A stretch of DNA of 64,000 nucleotides from assembly GCA_964352625.1 (NCBI GenBank), contig CAYGSD010000005.1, forward strand, positions 166,148 through 230,147, read 5' to 3'. Of this stretch, positions 25,757-35,656 are shown piece after piece. The first letter of the stretch is position 1; each line of letters begins with the position of its first letter. A program made the position numbers and the translations under genes. The notes under the pieces were generated by a model. It was not told the DNA's origin. It saw nothing but the letters and a program-made list of their open reading frames with translations, and ran no database searches. The stretch is from JAAEPI01 sp964352625. GTDB taxonomy: Bacteria > Bacteroidota > Bacteroidia > Cytophagales > Cyclobacteriaceae.

Positions 25757-27007
25757 ATGACCATATTTGACATAGTAGCCCTTCTCATTTTTCTTTCGGG
25801 ACTATTCATTTTTGTGAATACCTTCTTCCTGAAACTTCCTTCATCCATCGGTCTGATGATTATGGCTCTGATTCTTTCGGTAGTCGTTTTTGTGGTTGGG
25901 TACTTCTTTCCTAATCTTCATTTGGCGGAGCATGTCAAGGAGTATGAATTTGAAGAAATTCTTTATCAGTTAGTTCTGAGCTTTATGCTTTTCGCTGGAG
26001 CGTTGAATATTGATTTTAATAAGCTGGCCAAGCAGCGAACACCGGTTTTGGTCCTAGCTACTACCGGGGTACTTATATCTTCTGCGGTAATTGGAACCGG
26101 CGTTTATTTCATGTTGGACTTTTTGGGTATCCATTTAGAATACCTCTACTGCTTGGTTTTTGGCGCACTTATTTCTCCTACCGACCCAATAGCAGTAACG
26201 CGAACTATTAAGCGCTTTAATCTTTCGAAAGACCTAGAGACGAAGATTCAAGGCGAATCATTATTTAATGATGGAGTAGCTGTGGTTTTGGCACTCACGC
26301 TACTGGATATTGCCCACGCAGGTGAGGATCACACACTTACTGTTTTTGAGACTTTCTATATCATTTCGGCAGACATTGGAGGGGGAATCTTTATCGGCTT
26401 GTTCCTTGGGTATATCGGTTATCGGTTACTGAAATACGTAGACAATGACGTGGTTGAAGCTGAAGTTTTGATAACACTGGCTGTGGTGATGGTGGGATCG
26501 TTCTTAGCTGATTTTGTACACGTTTCTTCCAAGCAAGCTGCGGTGGTAATGGGGCTTGTCATCGGGAATGAAGGAAAGAGTAAGCATGTTTCCAGTGCGG
26601 CCGGAGATTATGTTTTCAAATTTTGGAACCTGATTGAGGAGACGCTCAGCGCGATGCTGTTTGTACTTATTGGAATGGAAATGCTGGTAATATCATTGGA
26701 CTTGCAATACTTCGCCGCGGGATTTTTCGCAGTAAATATTGTGCTGCTCGGAAGATGGCTTGCGGTATTTATTCCGATCAAATTCATGTCTACCAATAGG
26801 ACCTTTGACAAGAATACCATATCCATACTGACATGGGGTGCTCTTCGGGGGGGGCTTCCTATTGCACTGTCACTTTCGCTCTCGGATTTTCATGGCAAGG
26901 ACATCATCATCACGATGACCTACATCGTTGTGGTTTGCTCGGTACTTTACCAGGGGTTGTCCGTAACACCTCTAATGAAAATGTCGTTGGGTTCCAAAAA
27001 GCAATAG
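25757..27007 (+). CDS. CPA1-family Na+/H+ antiporter (NhaP type)
   Basis: A 416-residue inner-membrane protein with about 12 hydrophobic segments. The CPA1 core motifs FGALISPTDPIAVTR and GESLFNDGVAVVLA hold the conserved Asp residues for ion exchange, and LTWGALRGGLPIALSLSL is the late family block. It exchanges Na+ (or K+) for H+ across the membrane. Its own -7 box is likely at 25717. The glutaminyl cyclase gene follows after 19 bases. Confidence 0.9.
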   Translation: MTIFDIVALLIFLSGLFIFVNTFFLKLPSSIGLMIMALILSVVVFVVGYFFPNLHLAEHVKEYEFEEILYQLVLSFMLFAGALNIDFNKLAKQRTPVLVLATTGVLISSAVIGTGVYFMLDFLGIHLEYLYCLVFGALISPTDPIAVTRTIKRFNLSKDLETKIQGESLFNDGVAVVLALTLLDIAHAGEDHTLTVFETFYIISADIGGGIFIGLFLGYIGYRLLKYVDNDVVEAEVLITLAVVMVGSFLADFVHVSSKQAAVVMGLVIGNEGKSKHVSSAAGDYVFKFWNLIEETLSAMLFVLIGMEMLVISLDLQYFAAGFFAVNIVLLGRWLAVFIPIKFMSTNRTFDKNTISILTWGALRGGLPIALSLSLSDFHGKDIIITMTYIVVVCSVLYQGLSVTPLMKMSLGSKKQ

Positions 27008-27026
27008 ATTCAAACTACTTTTGAGA

Positions 27027-28079
27027 ATGCAAAAAATCACACCATTTCTGGTGGTGCTACTGTTTTTAGTTGGCTGCTCTAAGAAGGAATCAGAAGCTGA
27101 GACAGAGTCTCCGATTATCAAAAAAGTCACTTCGATTGTTTCGCCTTCAATCAATGAGGTTGTTCCCCTTGGAAGCTCCATTGATTTTAGCGTGTTATCA
27201 AAAGATGCGAAAATTGATTCGGTAGTGATCGAATCGGGCAGCAATCGCGAATCGTTTCAATCAGGAACTTTTAGCTGGATTCCATCGACAAACCGCACAG
27301 GTACATTTAGGTTTCAGCTGAAGGCCTACTACGGTGGAGTTGAGGAAGTTCATTATCCAAGGCTCAAAATGCTTTCTGATATTACACCTGAAGAATTCCA
27401 ATACGTGGTGATTGGGAGTTATGCACATGACGAAACGGCCTTTACGCAGGGATTATTCTTTCACGACAACCTCCTGTTTGAAAGCACCGGTCAGGAAGGA
27501 GAATCCACGATTAGAAAGGTTGATCTAGTGACCGGCGATGTGCTGGTGAGTAAGCCAATAGGTGATGAATATTTTGGAGAAGGTTGTACTATTTACAACG
27601 GAGAGATTTACCAAGTGACCTGGACATCCAATATTGGTTTTGTCTATGATCTTGACTTGAACGAGAAGCGGTCATTCCGATATGGAATGGAAGGCTGGGG
27701 TTTGACGACCATCGGTGATAGCTTATTGATGACGGATGGCTCATCAAACATGTATTTTATGAACCCCACGGATTTCACTGAAATAGACCGAATCGAAGTA
27801 TATACCGATGAAGGTCCCATAACCGACCTCAATGAAATAGAGTACATTAATGGAATGGTCTATGCCAATGAGTGGCAAACTGACAATATTCACGTCATTG
27901 ACCCGAAGAGTGGGAGGGTGATGAAAACCATTGATATGGCTGGACTACTTACACCCGAGGAGAAGCAATCGGCGGATGTGCTGAACGGCATTGCCTATGA
28001 TGAAGAAGGAGATCGGCTCTTTGTGACAGGGAAGTACTGGCCGAAACTTTTTGAAATTAAACTACAACCCAAAAACTGA
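27027..28079 (+). CDS. Glutaminyl-peptide cyclotransferase-like lipoprotein
   Basis: A 350-residue lipoprotein (lipobox LVGC). Residues about 35-110 form an Ig-like domain. The rest is a five-bladed propeller of the bacterial/plant glutamine cyclotransferase type: AFTQGLFFHDNLLFESTG, FGEGCTIYNGEIYQVTW, NEIEYINGMVYANEW and LNGIAYDEEGDRLFVTGK are the family blocks. It converts N-terminal Gln to pyroglutamate on exported peptides. The ATG at 27027 was chosen over a TTG at 27021. The stop shares a base with the SCP2 gene start (TGATG). Confidence 0.9.
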   Translation: MQKITPFLVVLLFLVGCSKKESEAETESPIIKKVTSIVSPSINEVVPLGSSIDFSVLSKDAKIDSVVIESGSNRESFQSGTFSWIPSTNRTGTFRFQLKAYYGGVEEVHYPRLKMLSDITPEEFQYVVIGSYAHDETAFTQGLFFHDNLLFESTGQEGESTIRKVDLVTGDVLVSKPIGDEYFGEGCTIYNGEIYQVTWTSNIGFVYDLDLNEKRSFRYGMEGWGLTTIGDSLLMTDGSSNMYFMNPTDFTEIDRIEVYTDEGPITDLNEIEYINGMVYANEWQTDNIHVIDPKSGRVMKTIDMAGLLTPEEKQSADVLNGIAYDEEGDRLFVTGKYWPKLFEIKLQPKN

Positions 28080-28375
28080 TGACAATCGAAGAAGCAACAG
28101 GAAAGGTCAAGAAAATGGCCGAAAATCATTCCGGCAAATTTGGAAATAAAATCAACTTCAAGCTTGACGATGGAGTGATTCATCTTGACGATACCGTTTC
28201 TCCACCCATTGTTGAAAATGTAGAGAAAGATTCTCCATGTTCGCTTAAAATGACGCTTGAGAATTTCGAGAAACTCCTTAGTGGCGATCTGAATCCAATG
28301 ATGGCTTTTATGACTGGTAAAATGAAAGTCGAAGGAGACAAGGGTGTTGCAATGAAGCTTGCTGGCTTATTTTGA
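28079..28375 (+). CDS. SCP2 sterol-binding domain protein
   Basis: A 98-residue single-domain protein. INFKLDDGVIHLDD, KMTLENFEKLLSGDLNPMMAFMTGKMKVEGD and the final VAMKLAGLF are standard SCP2 fold segments that bind lipids in a hydrophobic tunnel. The ligand is unknown. It is coupled to the glutaminyl cyclase gene by TGATG, though no functional link is obvious. Confidence 0.88.
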   Translation: MTIEEATGKVKKMAENHSGKFGNKINFKLDDGVIHLDDTVSPPIVENVEKDSPCSLKMTLENFEKLLSGDLNPMMAFMTGKMKVEGDKGVAMKLAGLF

Positions 28376-28385
28376 TCTTATCAAG

Positions 28386-28403
28386 CTCCGATGATCATCG
28401 GAG
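28386..28403. terminator. Perfect 18-bp palindrome between convergent genes
   Basis: CTCCGATGATCATCGGAG is its own reverse complement and lies just after the SCP2 gene, overlapping the porU2 stop. It has no long T-tract. It could form a hairpin or cruciform and serve as a two-way terminator, or it could be a protein site. Confidence 0.45.
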
Positions 28404-31400
28404 TATATACAGCTTCCCAAACCCATCTTTGAAGGCACCATCTGCTGAAGTCTGGCGATGTTCTATGGGGCCGTTTCCTGACTTCATAATCACTCGATAA
28501 AAGTAGACCCCATTGGCAAGCTGATCACCGTATCTGTCCCTGCCATCCCAAGCAAACTCTGTAATGTTGTGACCTATTTTGATAGGTCCAATCTCGTCTT
28601 GATTTATCTCTCGCACCACTCTGCCCGAAATGGTCATGATCTGGATTTTTAATTTTTCTGGAATGTTCGTTCCAGTCAAGGTGAAAACGAATCGTGTACT
28701 TGTGGAGAATGGATTTGGGTACGGATAGAAATGGGTAATGCTCGATTCTGAAACGACTTCAAATTCTATTTCATACGGTTCGGTACCAGCCAGATTCCCC
28801 GATTCATCCCGCCCTTGGGCACGTAAGGAATAAAGTCCATCTTCATCCAAGCTTGGCGTAAACGTTATTTCAAAATCCGAATCCTGTGTCGCTGAGGAAA
28901 GCATAATGGAGGGATCTGAGAAATTGATTCGTTCGTACACGCATCCTTCACAGGGTCGCTTTAGTTGCAGCTCCATGCCCAATGTATCCTCTTTAGGGAG
29001 AAAAGCATTGTCGTCCTTTAAGCGAATAACTATTGTTGGCTCGGGAGAGACAATATCTCCATTCATGATGTAAGCTCCATCGAAGGTCACGTCTATCAGA
29101 GGGTTCGTATTGTCGGCAAGAATGTTTACCGCCTCTCCTAATGTGATCCTGTTGTTGAACTGATATTGCTCATTTTCTATGGCATTCAATAGCACCGTGA
29201 GATCATTGATTCCATCCTGACCAACTGACCTCACCGCAGTTTCAAAATGCGTGCTATCTCCGGCAATAGGCCCGTCTATCCTGAATGTTTGCTTTTGTGT
29301 TTTACCATTGACAGAGCTTTTGATAGTGGCTGTTACATCAATAGAATCTGTGAAATCCTGATTGGAATAATTGTAGAAATACAAGGCCTTTTCTGCCAAC
29401 TCGCCTTCCTGAATTTCATCAGAATCTAGATCGTCAGAAAGTAAAATGCCGTCAGGAGCTGGCTCGTAAGACAAGTACCAATGTTTCAAGAACGGTGGGG
29501 TCAAATCCGCGTCATCTAAGAATGTATAATCTATTCTAATTTTTGGAATGACCAGTGGATCAATAGACGATAAGTCTTGATTGTCACTTCTGGAGAACGA
29601 AAACAGAGATACCTCTTCGCCTTGTGGTGTGAGACCTGTAAGACTCATACTGAAATCGTCATTTAAGTCTTCTTGGATGGTATAGCCAAACTCCTCCCAA
29701 GACTTTGCGGGCCCAATTTCAACCGATGAGACTTGCCCGGATATAAACGATCCATTGACAACATCTGTAATTTCAATTGACTGTTCCTGAACAGGGTCAG
29801 GTGAGTCATTGTCCGAAACGATAGTTGCGGTTCCCGGCGCATCGCCTTTTCTGCCTAAAGCGATTACTGGCTGGCCATCGCTCAGTGAAGTAATGTCAGA
29901 TGTAGCTATTCCCACAGTTTCGAGAGCATCTAGCACATCTGAGTCCCATGTCGAGTAATTGACTTGACCAATACTAAAGAGAGCAATATTGTCACCCGTT
30001 TCCATAAGGCTAAGTAACTGCTCAAGATAGGCGTCCGCTCCGGTGACATCTGTTTCTGTGAAATTATAGATCAGCTGAGGCAGCCGTCCGCAGAGCAAAG
30101 CAATAGCACCATCATTGCCAGTGAACTGGATGGGACGATAGGGGTTTGTACTTTCCTTATCAAAAATCACCGCGTTGATCGTGTTTTGTGCACACTCGGG
30201 ATCGCTGGTGTTGGAGGTGGCGAGGTAATCAATACCATTGGCTACTACTACCAGGTCGTCGTAGTTGAAGGATGGAAAACTGCCACCGAAGGTGACAATA
30301 TTTACCGGAGCTTCGGGCTGTAAAAATTGCCAAGTATCTTCCGATGTGAATTCCACACCTTTTATCGAATTACCGGTGAGTTGATCTCGTTGAAATTGTC
30401 CCCACCCAATATCTCCATTCTCGATTATTGTAAACGAACTTGTTGACCAATCTTCTTCCTCTTCCGTTTCGGGATTTGAAAATCGAGTGCGCCAGTAGAC
30501 CACAGTGGTGTCGGGTAGGTTGTCTGCCGAGAAATCAACTTGGCGGGAAAGAAGCCGCTCACCAGAGGCAATTAACGAACGGAACAGCGGACTATCAAAA
30601 GTTGAAACTGTGTCTATATGAAGATCATAAGAGCGACTTGATTCGAATATGTTAGCAGGCTGCCAAATGAAATTGGCATTTTCGGCCGCTTGAACGCTAA
30701 AGTTGGGGGGATAAAGATTGATAGTATTGCCCTCAAAAATTTGCAAACTCATGGCGGCATAGTTGTTCGTTTCTTTAAGCTCGGGAGTGTCATCATTTGG
30801 ATCCAAGAACACTTCTATAGTATTGGTCCCTACCACATTTTGCCCTACTAGGTTGTACAACTTAAACTCCAATGTATCGAGTCTCAATGGCCTCAAAAAC
30901 TTCGCATAAGAATCAATAATTTCTCCCTGAGGCAATGTTCGCCTTACCTGAACGAGAAGTGAATCCGTGATGGTGCGCCCGAAGTTTTTCACGGGTAGAT
31001 TTATTTTGAAAGAATCTAATGCAGCTAGCAAGGGTCCTCCCGAATAGGATTCAGCAGTCATGTCTACATCAAGAATTTCGTAATCTGGTTGAGCAGCCGC
31101 AAACAAGCGAACCATTGGGTCTCCTTGAAGAAGCATCTGAAGCACTTGTGTTTTTGCCAAATCGCTGGTGCCGTACAAGTCGAAGTATCGATCAGAGCAT
31201 TCGATCATAATTTCTCCTAGCGTAGAGCCGAAGAAATTTTCTTCTTTAAAACTTACTTGGTAGAAGAGATCAGACCATCTCTTCAGGCCTGTGGATGAAG
31301 CAAAATCAGCATGAGCGATGAACCCAATTGCCCCTAAGCCAGGTGCACGCATCCAGTCTTCACCAAAAGTGAAATTTGTCCCGAAGATGTCCCCGGCATT

Positions 31401-33380
31401 GCAGCCATTTACCAAGAAGATCGGGTACTTACCAGGATTGTTGTATCCAAATTCTCCATCCGTTACTCGCCCAATTTCAATATCCGTGGCAGAACCACTT
31501 GAATGCCCAAAGAATGTGACCAAACCGACACCATCATTTATTTCTTGCACTACATCAACCACTTCCACCTCCTGACTCGTTTCCTTGCCAACATTTATGG
31601 CTTTGCCACCCAGAAAATCACCTTCTAAGTCATCTCTGAAGTTGTTGATATAGAGTTTGAAGATGGATAATTCGACAGAAGTTTGCCCTCCGCTGAGTTG
31701 CAATACATTTTTTCGGAACAAATCATCATAAGGCAGAGCTTCCATTTCCTTCACCTTATCCAGATACGCTTTTACGTCCTCGCTTTCGAATGCATTTAGC
31801 CTACCAATGGGCAGACCCGGTTTGATCGGGTCTGAGCCCACTCCTTGTACAAACTTCAGATCACTCCCGGGTGAGCCATATGTGGGAATGTTCACTACTG
31901 AGTAGTCTTGTGTTCTGTAAAAATTTTCGTCTGGGGTGCGTCCCTTTCCTATGAGAAAAACTGCCTCAGGGTTTCCATTTGCGTCGGCATATTGAATCAG
32001 TCGTCTGATGGCAATGGAGGAAATGTCTCCAAAATTGAATTGATCATAAATATCGAAAATATCAAAAATGGCCGATGTGTGCTGACCACCAGCAACGCTA
32101 GCGCGGTAATCAGCAAAAGCCTGAACAGGGTCAAGGCCATCGGAGGCAGCCATTCGAAGGGAAGGATGAGAAATGATCAAATAATCCAATGAAGCGACAT
32201 TGGGTTCAACAAAAGTGACGGGTTCAATATCAGCGGCAGATAAGTTGATGTTGACAGCTAGAACGTCGCGCTCTGTAGTTGAAGCAGGTATGATTGCCTC
32301 TACTCTATCAGAAAAATGGGTAGTTGCCAATCGGACAGGGGCAAGAGGGTCAGCGATTACGTAAATGTCTGTATCAGCATTGCTAGTCTCACTAATTCGC
32401 AAATAGGCTCGTTCTGATGTGCCTAGCCCCTCAAATCGAAACATTTTATTTTCAGATGAAACCATGGAAACGTTTTGTGGGTAGGTCACTCGAAGCAAGG
32501 CCGTAGACACTCTGTCCGCAGCACCATCAAACCCTGTGGTATTTACTCTGACGGTTAGATTTCCACTGCCGGCAATATCTGAATTGAGAAACGGGAAAGT
32601 TGCGGTTTCATAGGTCCGGTCGGCAAACTGGACATTGCCTATCGTTCTTAAAGAGCTGGCATTCGGCCCTACAAGCACATCAACATTGTGACTAAGTGTA
32701 TTCTCGCCAATGAGCACAATTTCTAGTTGTGGATTTGCTCCGGCATTTATATTTTCCAGAGTAAGATCAAATTGTTTGAAGCCACCCTTCGCTACTGAAT
32801 TGCCCGTCCAACCTTCTCCGAAATCATAGTCACTCAGCGTGAAGGATGAACCCGAACCAAACTTGATTCCTGAGGCATAACGAGACGCCTCAATCGTCAG
32901 ATTCTCCTCAAGATGATATGGCTGTGCAGTGAGCCCCGTGGTGTTGGTGTCATTTGAAGGAGCGATTCGCTTGACGGTTCCAGCTACCAATTTCCAAGTA
33001 AGAAAATAAGCCGCCGTGTCTGTAAAAATATTGTACTCCGTATGTGGCTGAGCCTGAGCTTGACTGTATAACTCAGTATCACCTATTCCATCGTTTCCTT
33101 GCCCGTAGAATTCCAAGTAATTAAGAACACCACTGGAGGCATTCACTTGAATGGCTACCTCTTCACCTCTTCGGAAAAGCTGAATTCTGTTGGATGGAAC
33201 GGAAGCAGTGGGAAATCCAACTGCAGCCAGTTCAGCAGCAGTGACCCTGTAGAATCCATCCTCTACCACTTTTATCTTTATATAGGTTTGGTCATAGTTG
33301 ATCCACTCATTTCCAAATTGCCCAAAAGCTGAAATGGAGGTAAAAAGTGTGAGTAGGAAAATGAACTTAGTCTTTCGCAT
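28395..33380 (-). CDS. porU2: Type IX secretion sortase-like C25 peptidase (PorU2)
   Basis: A 1661-residue exported protein with a signal peptide ending AFGQ. Residues about 20-420 are beta-rich. The gingipain-type C25 peptidase domain follows, with the catalytic His626 in FFGHSSGS and Cys660 in VNGCNAG, spaced much as in RgpB. After it come Ig-like repeats, and a FlgD-like C-terminal domain with FYPYPNPFS and DGRDRYGDQLANGVYFYR. PorU cleaves the C-terminal signal of T9SS cargo and joins it to lipopolysaccharide. At 1661 residues it is longer than classic PorU (about 1150), so PorU2 is the better call. The start at 33380 overlaps porV2 by 14 bases. Confidence 0.88.
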   Translation of the reverse strand: MRKTKFIFLLTLFTSISAFGQFGNEWINYDQTYIKIKVVEDGFYRVTAAELAAVGFPTASVPSNRIQLFRRGEEVAIQVNASSGVLNYLEFYGQGNDGIGDTELYSQAQAQPHTEYNIFTDTAAYFLTWKLVAGTVKRIAPSNDTNTTGLTAQPYHLEENLTIEASRYASGIKFGSGSSFTLSDYDFGEGWTGNSVAKGGFKQFDLTLENINAGANPQLEIVLIGENTLSHNVDVLVGPNASSLRTIGNVQFADRTYETATFPFLNSDIAGSGNLTVRVNTTGFDGAADRVSTALLRVTYPQNVSMVSSENKMFRFEGLGTSERAYLRISETSNADTDIYVIADPLAPVRLATTHFSDRVEAIIPASTTERDVLAVNINLSAADIEPVTFVEPNVASLDYLIISHPSLRMAASDGLDPVQAFADYRASVAGGQHTSAIFDIFDIYDQFNFGDISSIAIRRLIQYADANGNPEAVFLIGKGRTPDENFYRTQDYSVVNIPTYGSPGSDLKFVQGVGSDPIKPGLPIGRLNAFESEDVKAYLDKVKEMEALPYDDLFRKNVLQLSGGQTSVELSIFKLYINNFRDDLEGDFLGGKAINVGKETSQEVEVVDVVQEINDGVGLVTFFGHSSGSATDIEIGRVTDGEFGYNNPGKYPIFLVNGCNAGDIFGTNFTFGEDWMRAPGLGAIGFIAHADFASSTGLKRWSDLFYQVSFKEENFFGSTLGEIMIECSDRYFDLYGTSDLAKTQVLQMLLQGDPMVRLFAAAQPDYEILDVDMTAESYSGGPLLAALDSFKINLPVKNFGRTITDSLLVQVRRTLPQGEIIDSYAKFLRPLRLDTLEFKLYNLVGQNVVGTNTIEVFLDPNDDTPELKETNNYAAMSLQIFEGNTINLYPPNFSVQAAENANFIWQPANIFESSRSYDLHIDTVSTFDSPLFRSLIASGERLLSRQVDFSADNLPDTTVVYWRTRFSNPETEEEEDWSTSSFTIIENGDIGWGQFQRDQLTGNSIKGVEFTSEDTWQFLQPEAPVNIVTFGGSFPSFNYDDLVVVANGIDYLATSNTSDPECAQNTINAVIFDKESTNPYRPIQFTGNDGAIALLCGRLPQLIYNFTETDVTGADAYLEQLLSLMETGDNIALFSIGQVNYSTWDSDVLDALETVGIATSDITSLSDGQPVIALGRKGDAPGTATIVSDNDSPDPVQEQSIEITDVVNGSFISGQVSSVEIGPAKSWEEFGYTIQEDLNDDFSMSLTGLTPQGEEVSLFSFSRSDNQDLSSIDPLVIPKIRIDYTFLDDADLTPPFLKHWYLSYEPAPDGILLSDDLDSDEIQEGELAEKALYFYNYSNQDFTDSIDVTATIKSSVNGKTQKQTFRIDGPIAGDSTHFETAVRSVGQDGINDLTVLLNAIENEQYQFNNRITLGEAVNILADNTNPLIDVTFDGAYIMNGDIVSPEPTIVIRLKDDNAFLPKEDTLGMELQLKRPCEGCVYERINFSDPSIMLSSATQDSDFEITFTPSLDEDGLYSLRAQGRDESGNLAGTEPYEIEFEVVSESSITHFYPYPNPFSTSTRFVFTLTGTNIPEKLKIQIMTISGRVVREINQDEIGPIKIGHNITEFAWDGRDRYGDQLANGVYFYRVIMKSGNGPIEHRQTSADGAFKDGFGKLYILR

Positions 33381-34455
33381 CAAAATCAATTTTAATAGAG
33401 AAGACATGAGAATAGAGACCTTCGGCTTGGTTGAAAGCGTCCGTAAGTGCGTAATCAATCACGACCTGATTGAGCTTGAATCCAAGCCCGGCGGTTGGCT
33501 GCATCGTCCAGTGTTTTTTCTTGTTGAAGTTTTCGACTTTCTGGAATTGACCAATACCCAATCTGAGAAAAACTTGTTCTTTATAATCAACCTCCAGGCC
33601 GGCATGCGGATCGATCGAGGTGAATTTTGACCGTACGACTGTGTTCCTTTTCCCATCAAATGTGAAGTCCATATCCATTGATGTCAATAGCCCAAATTGA
33701 TCCGAAATGGTAAAGGATCGGGCTGCTCCGAGAATCACTCTCGGAACCGTGATTTCGAGCGAGTTTGTGGGTATTTCATTTCCGGTGATAGCGTAGGTGT
33801 CCTCCAACTCTTCCACATTGTGAGACCAGGCATTGAAGGTGCCCAAAACATCCCTTGCCATCAATCCAAGCTGCCAGTTATTGAAAGTTTTCTGCAGGCC
33901 TGCATCAATCCCAAAACCCCAGGCCTTTGAGAATTCACCAACATTCCTGTGAATGATTTTTACATTGCCACCCGCATCTATCCCACTGAAAAGAGGAAGT
34001 CTCCGAGCATATGAACCTATGACTGCATAATCTGCTGCCGCAAAAAATCGGATGTTGTCGTAGTTGATTGATCCGTTGGCGTCAAATAGAAATCGAGTGT
34101 CGGGAATGTCATCCACCGAGAATCGAATAATGGATACCGCCAATTTACTTTCCTCATCCAGCGTTGTAGCATAGGCAGCATAGTCGTAGTTGGCCAGTCC
34201 TCCGAAATAAGAGGCATGCATGAGCATCCCCTGATTTTTTTCTAGAGACAAAAGCCCAGCAGGATTCCAGTATCCGCTAGTCACGTCAGTTGTGATGGCC
34301 ACTGCACTTAGCGACATACCAAATGCTCGTGCACCCACTCCAAGCTGGAGGAATTCATTGCTGTATTTGGGCGTATTGTCCCGTGGTTCAGCAGCGTCCT
34401 GAGCTTGCGCAAGCGAGACCGTAAGAAGTCCAAGAAATAACCAAACCGTTCGCAT
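33367..34455 (-). CDS. porV2: PorV-family type IX secretion outer-membrane protein (PorV2)
   Basis: A 362-residue protein with a signal peptide ending AQAQ and a beta-barrel of the FadL/PorV type. The family block LQLGVGARAFGMSLSAVA and SGYWNPAGL lies at the N-terminus, and the end is VFSIKIDFDAKD. PorV is the shuttle that hands cargo from the translocon to PorU, and the two genes overlap here as expected. The ATG at 34455 was chosen since it gives a proper signal peptide. No other T9SS genes are in the window. Confidence 0.88.
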   Translation of the reverse strand: MRTVWLFLGLLTVSLAQAQDAAEPRDNTPKYSNEFLQLGVGARAFGMSLSAVAITTDVTSGYWNPAGLLSLEKNQGMLMHASYFGGLANYDYAAYATTLDEESKLAVSIIRFSVDDIPDTRFLFDANGSINYDNIRFFAAADYAVIGSYARRLPLFSGIDAGGNVKIIHRNVGEFSKAWGFGIDAGLQKTFNNWQLGLMARDVLGTFNAWSHNVEELEDTYAITGNEIPTNSLEITVPRVILGAARSFTISDQFGLLTSMDMDFTFDGKRNTVVRSKFTSIDPHAGLEVDYKEQVFLRLGIGQFQKVENFNKKKHWTMQPTAGLGFKLNQVVIDYALTDAFNQAEGLYSHVFSIKIDFDAKD

Positions 34456-34602
34456 ATGAGTATGTCGTGCCAATATTAGGACATTCCGAGAGACCTGCTC
34501 CCCAAGGATTGCAAAGAAAACGACGATTCCGCTCATTAGATATATAAATACGTTTTCATTAATCAATTGAGATGTTGGTAGATTCACAGTATTCTCAGGG
34601 AT

Positions 34603-35511
34603 TTGAAACGTTTCATTAAGACATTTTTTTTGTTTGGGTGGTTGATCACACTCACTTACCCAGTCTTTTTGCTTGCCTGTAGCTTGCTACCTCAAAAACT
34701 ACGCCCATATCTGATCACCGAAGTAGAACCAACCGGGTTAACCAGCGCGCGATTTGAGGAAGCAGCAAATCACAAACCGGTTGATATGGTAATTCTGGGA
34801 TCTTCCCACGCCTATCGGGGGTTTGATCCTAGGATTTTCGAAGAGAGAGGTATTGCTATTTTCAACCTTGGTACCACTGCCCAAACCCCGATTCAGAGCG
34901 AGCTGATATTGGATACATTCATTGACCGACTTGCTCCGACAATGGTTTTACTGGAGGTATATCCATGGGGGTTCACATCGGATGCGGTAGAATCTTCCAT
35001 TGATTTGCTCTACTATGGGCGTCCGATAGACAGGCTAAGGATTGTACGGACAACCCCCACCATCGGAGTGCTAAACTCAGCGATTTATTCCGCACTTAGG
35101 GGGTCGAAATTGGAGGAGATACGAAGCAAGAAGGATCAATACATCTGTGGTGGTTATGTAGAGCGGGAGGTGTACTTGGTAAAAAGCATCAAACAGCCGA
35201 TCAAATCTTGGCAATGGAATGAGAATCAATTCGAGGCGCTGAGTAGGATCGTTGCAAAATGCCAAGAACGAAATATTCGACTTGTACTGGTGCAGGCACC
35301 AACCACTCAGGCATTTTATTCATCATTTACAAACAATATGGAGTTTACAGAGCGTATGAAGGGGTACGGAACATATTACGACTTCAATGGACTTTCGGCG
35401 CTTTCCGATTCGCTCCATTTCTATGATGAGGACCATCTAAATCAGGACGGAGTTTACTTATTCAATATAGCTCTTCTAGACACACTTTTCTCCCAGGTTG
35501 ACCTGGACTAG
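34603..35511 (+). CDS. Membrane-anchored SGNH/DltD-like protein
   Basis: A 302-residue protein with one N-terminal membrane helix (about 7-28) and a probable extracytoplasmic domain. MVILGSSHAYRGFDPRIF near residue 75 resembles block I of SGNH or DltD-like enzymes, and FYDEDHLNQDG near residue 275 gives the D-x-x-H pair. Such proteins acylate or deacylate envelope glycans. The start is a TTG at 34603; the next Met is at residue 75, inside the fold, so TTG is likely right. It is divergent from porV2. The substrate is unknown. Confidence 0.65.
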   Translation: MKRFIKTFFLFGWLITLTYPVFLLACSLLPQKLRPYLITEVEPTGLTSARFEEAANHKPVDMVILGSSHAYRGFDPRIFEERGIAIFNLGTTAQTPIQSELILDTFIDRLAPTMVLLEVYPWGFTSDAVESSIDLLYYGRPIDRLRIVRTTPTIGVLNSAIYSALRGSKLEEIRSKKDQYICGGYVEREVYLVKSIKQPIKSWQWNENQFEALSRIVAKCQERNIRLVLVQAPTTQAFYSSFTNNMEFTERMKGYGTYYDFNGLSALSDSLHFYDEDHLNQDGVYLFNIALLDTLFSQVDLD

Positions 35512-35584
35512 AAAGATATCCTTTGACCTTATTTATTAAAATATTTGAAGAATTCATATGAATATCTAAAGAATATTTAATGCC

Positions 35585-35624
35585 TAGTACATTTTTTTGC
35601 TTAGTACTTGGCCATGCATAGTAC
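35585..35624. promoter_or_regulatory. Three TAGTAC iterons, 17-bp period, before padR
   Basis: TAGTAC occurs at 35585, 35602 and 35619, spaced by exactly 17 bases. The last copy is in the perfect palindrome TAGTACTA. The array ends 32 bases before the padR start, so it is likely part of the operon control region. The padR product is the natural candidate ligand (autoregulation), though this is inferred. Confidence 0.55.
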
Positions 35625-35656
35625 TATTGCGTATAGGGTAGTCAAACGTCAAATAA

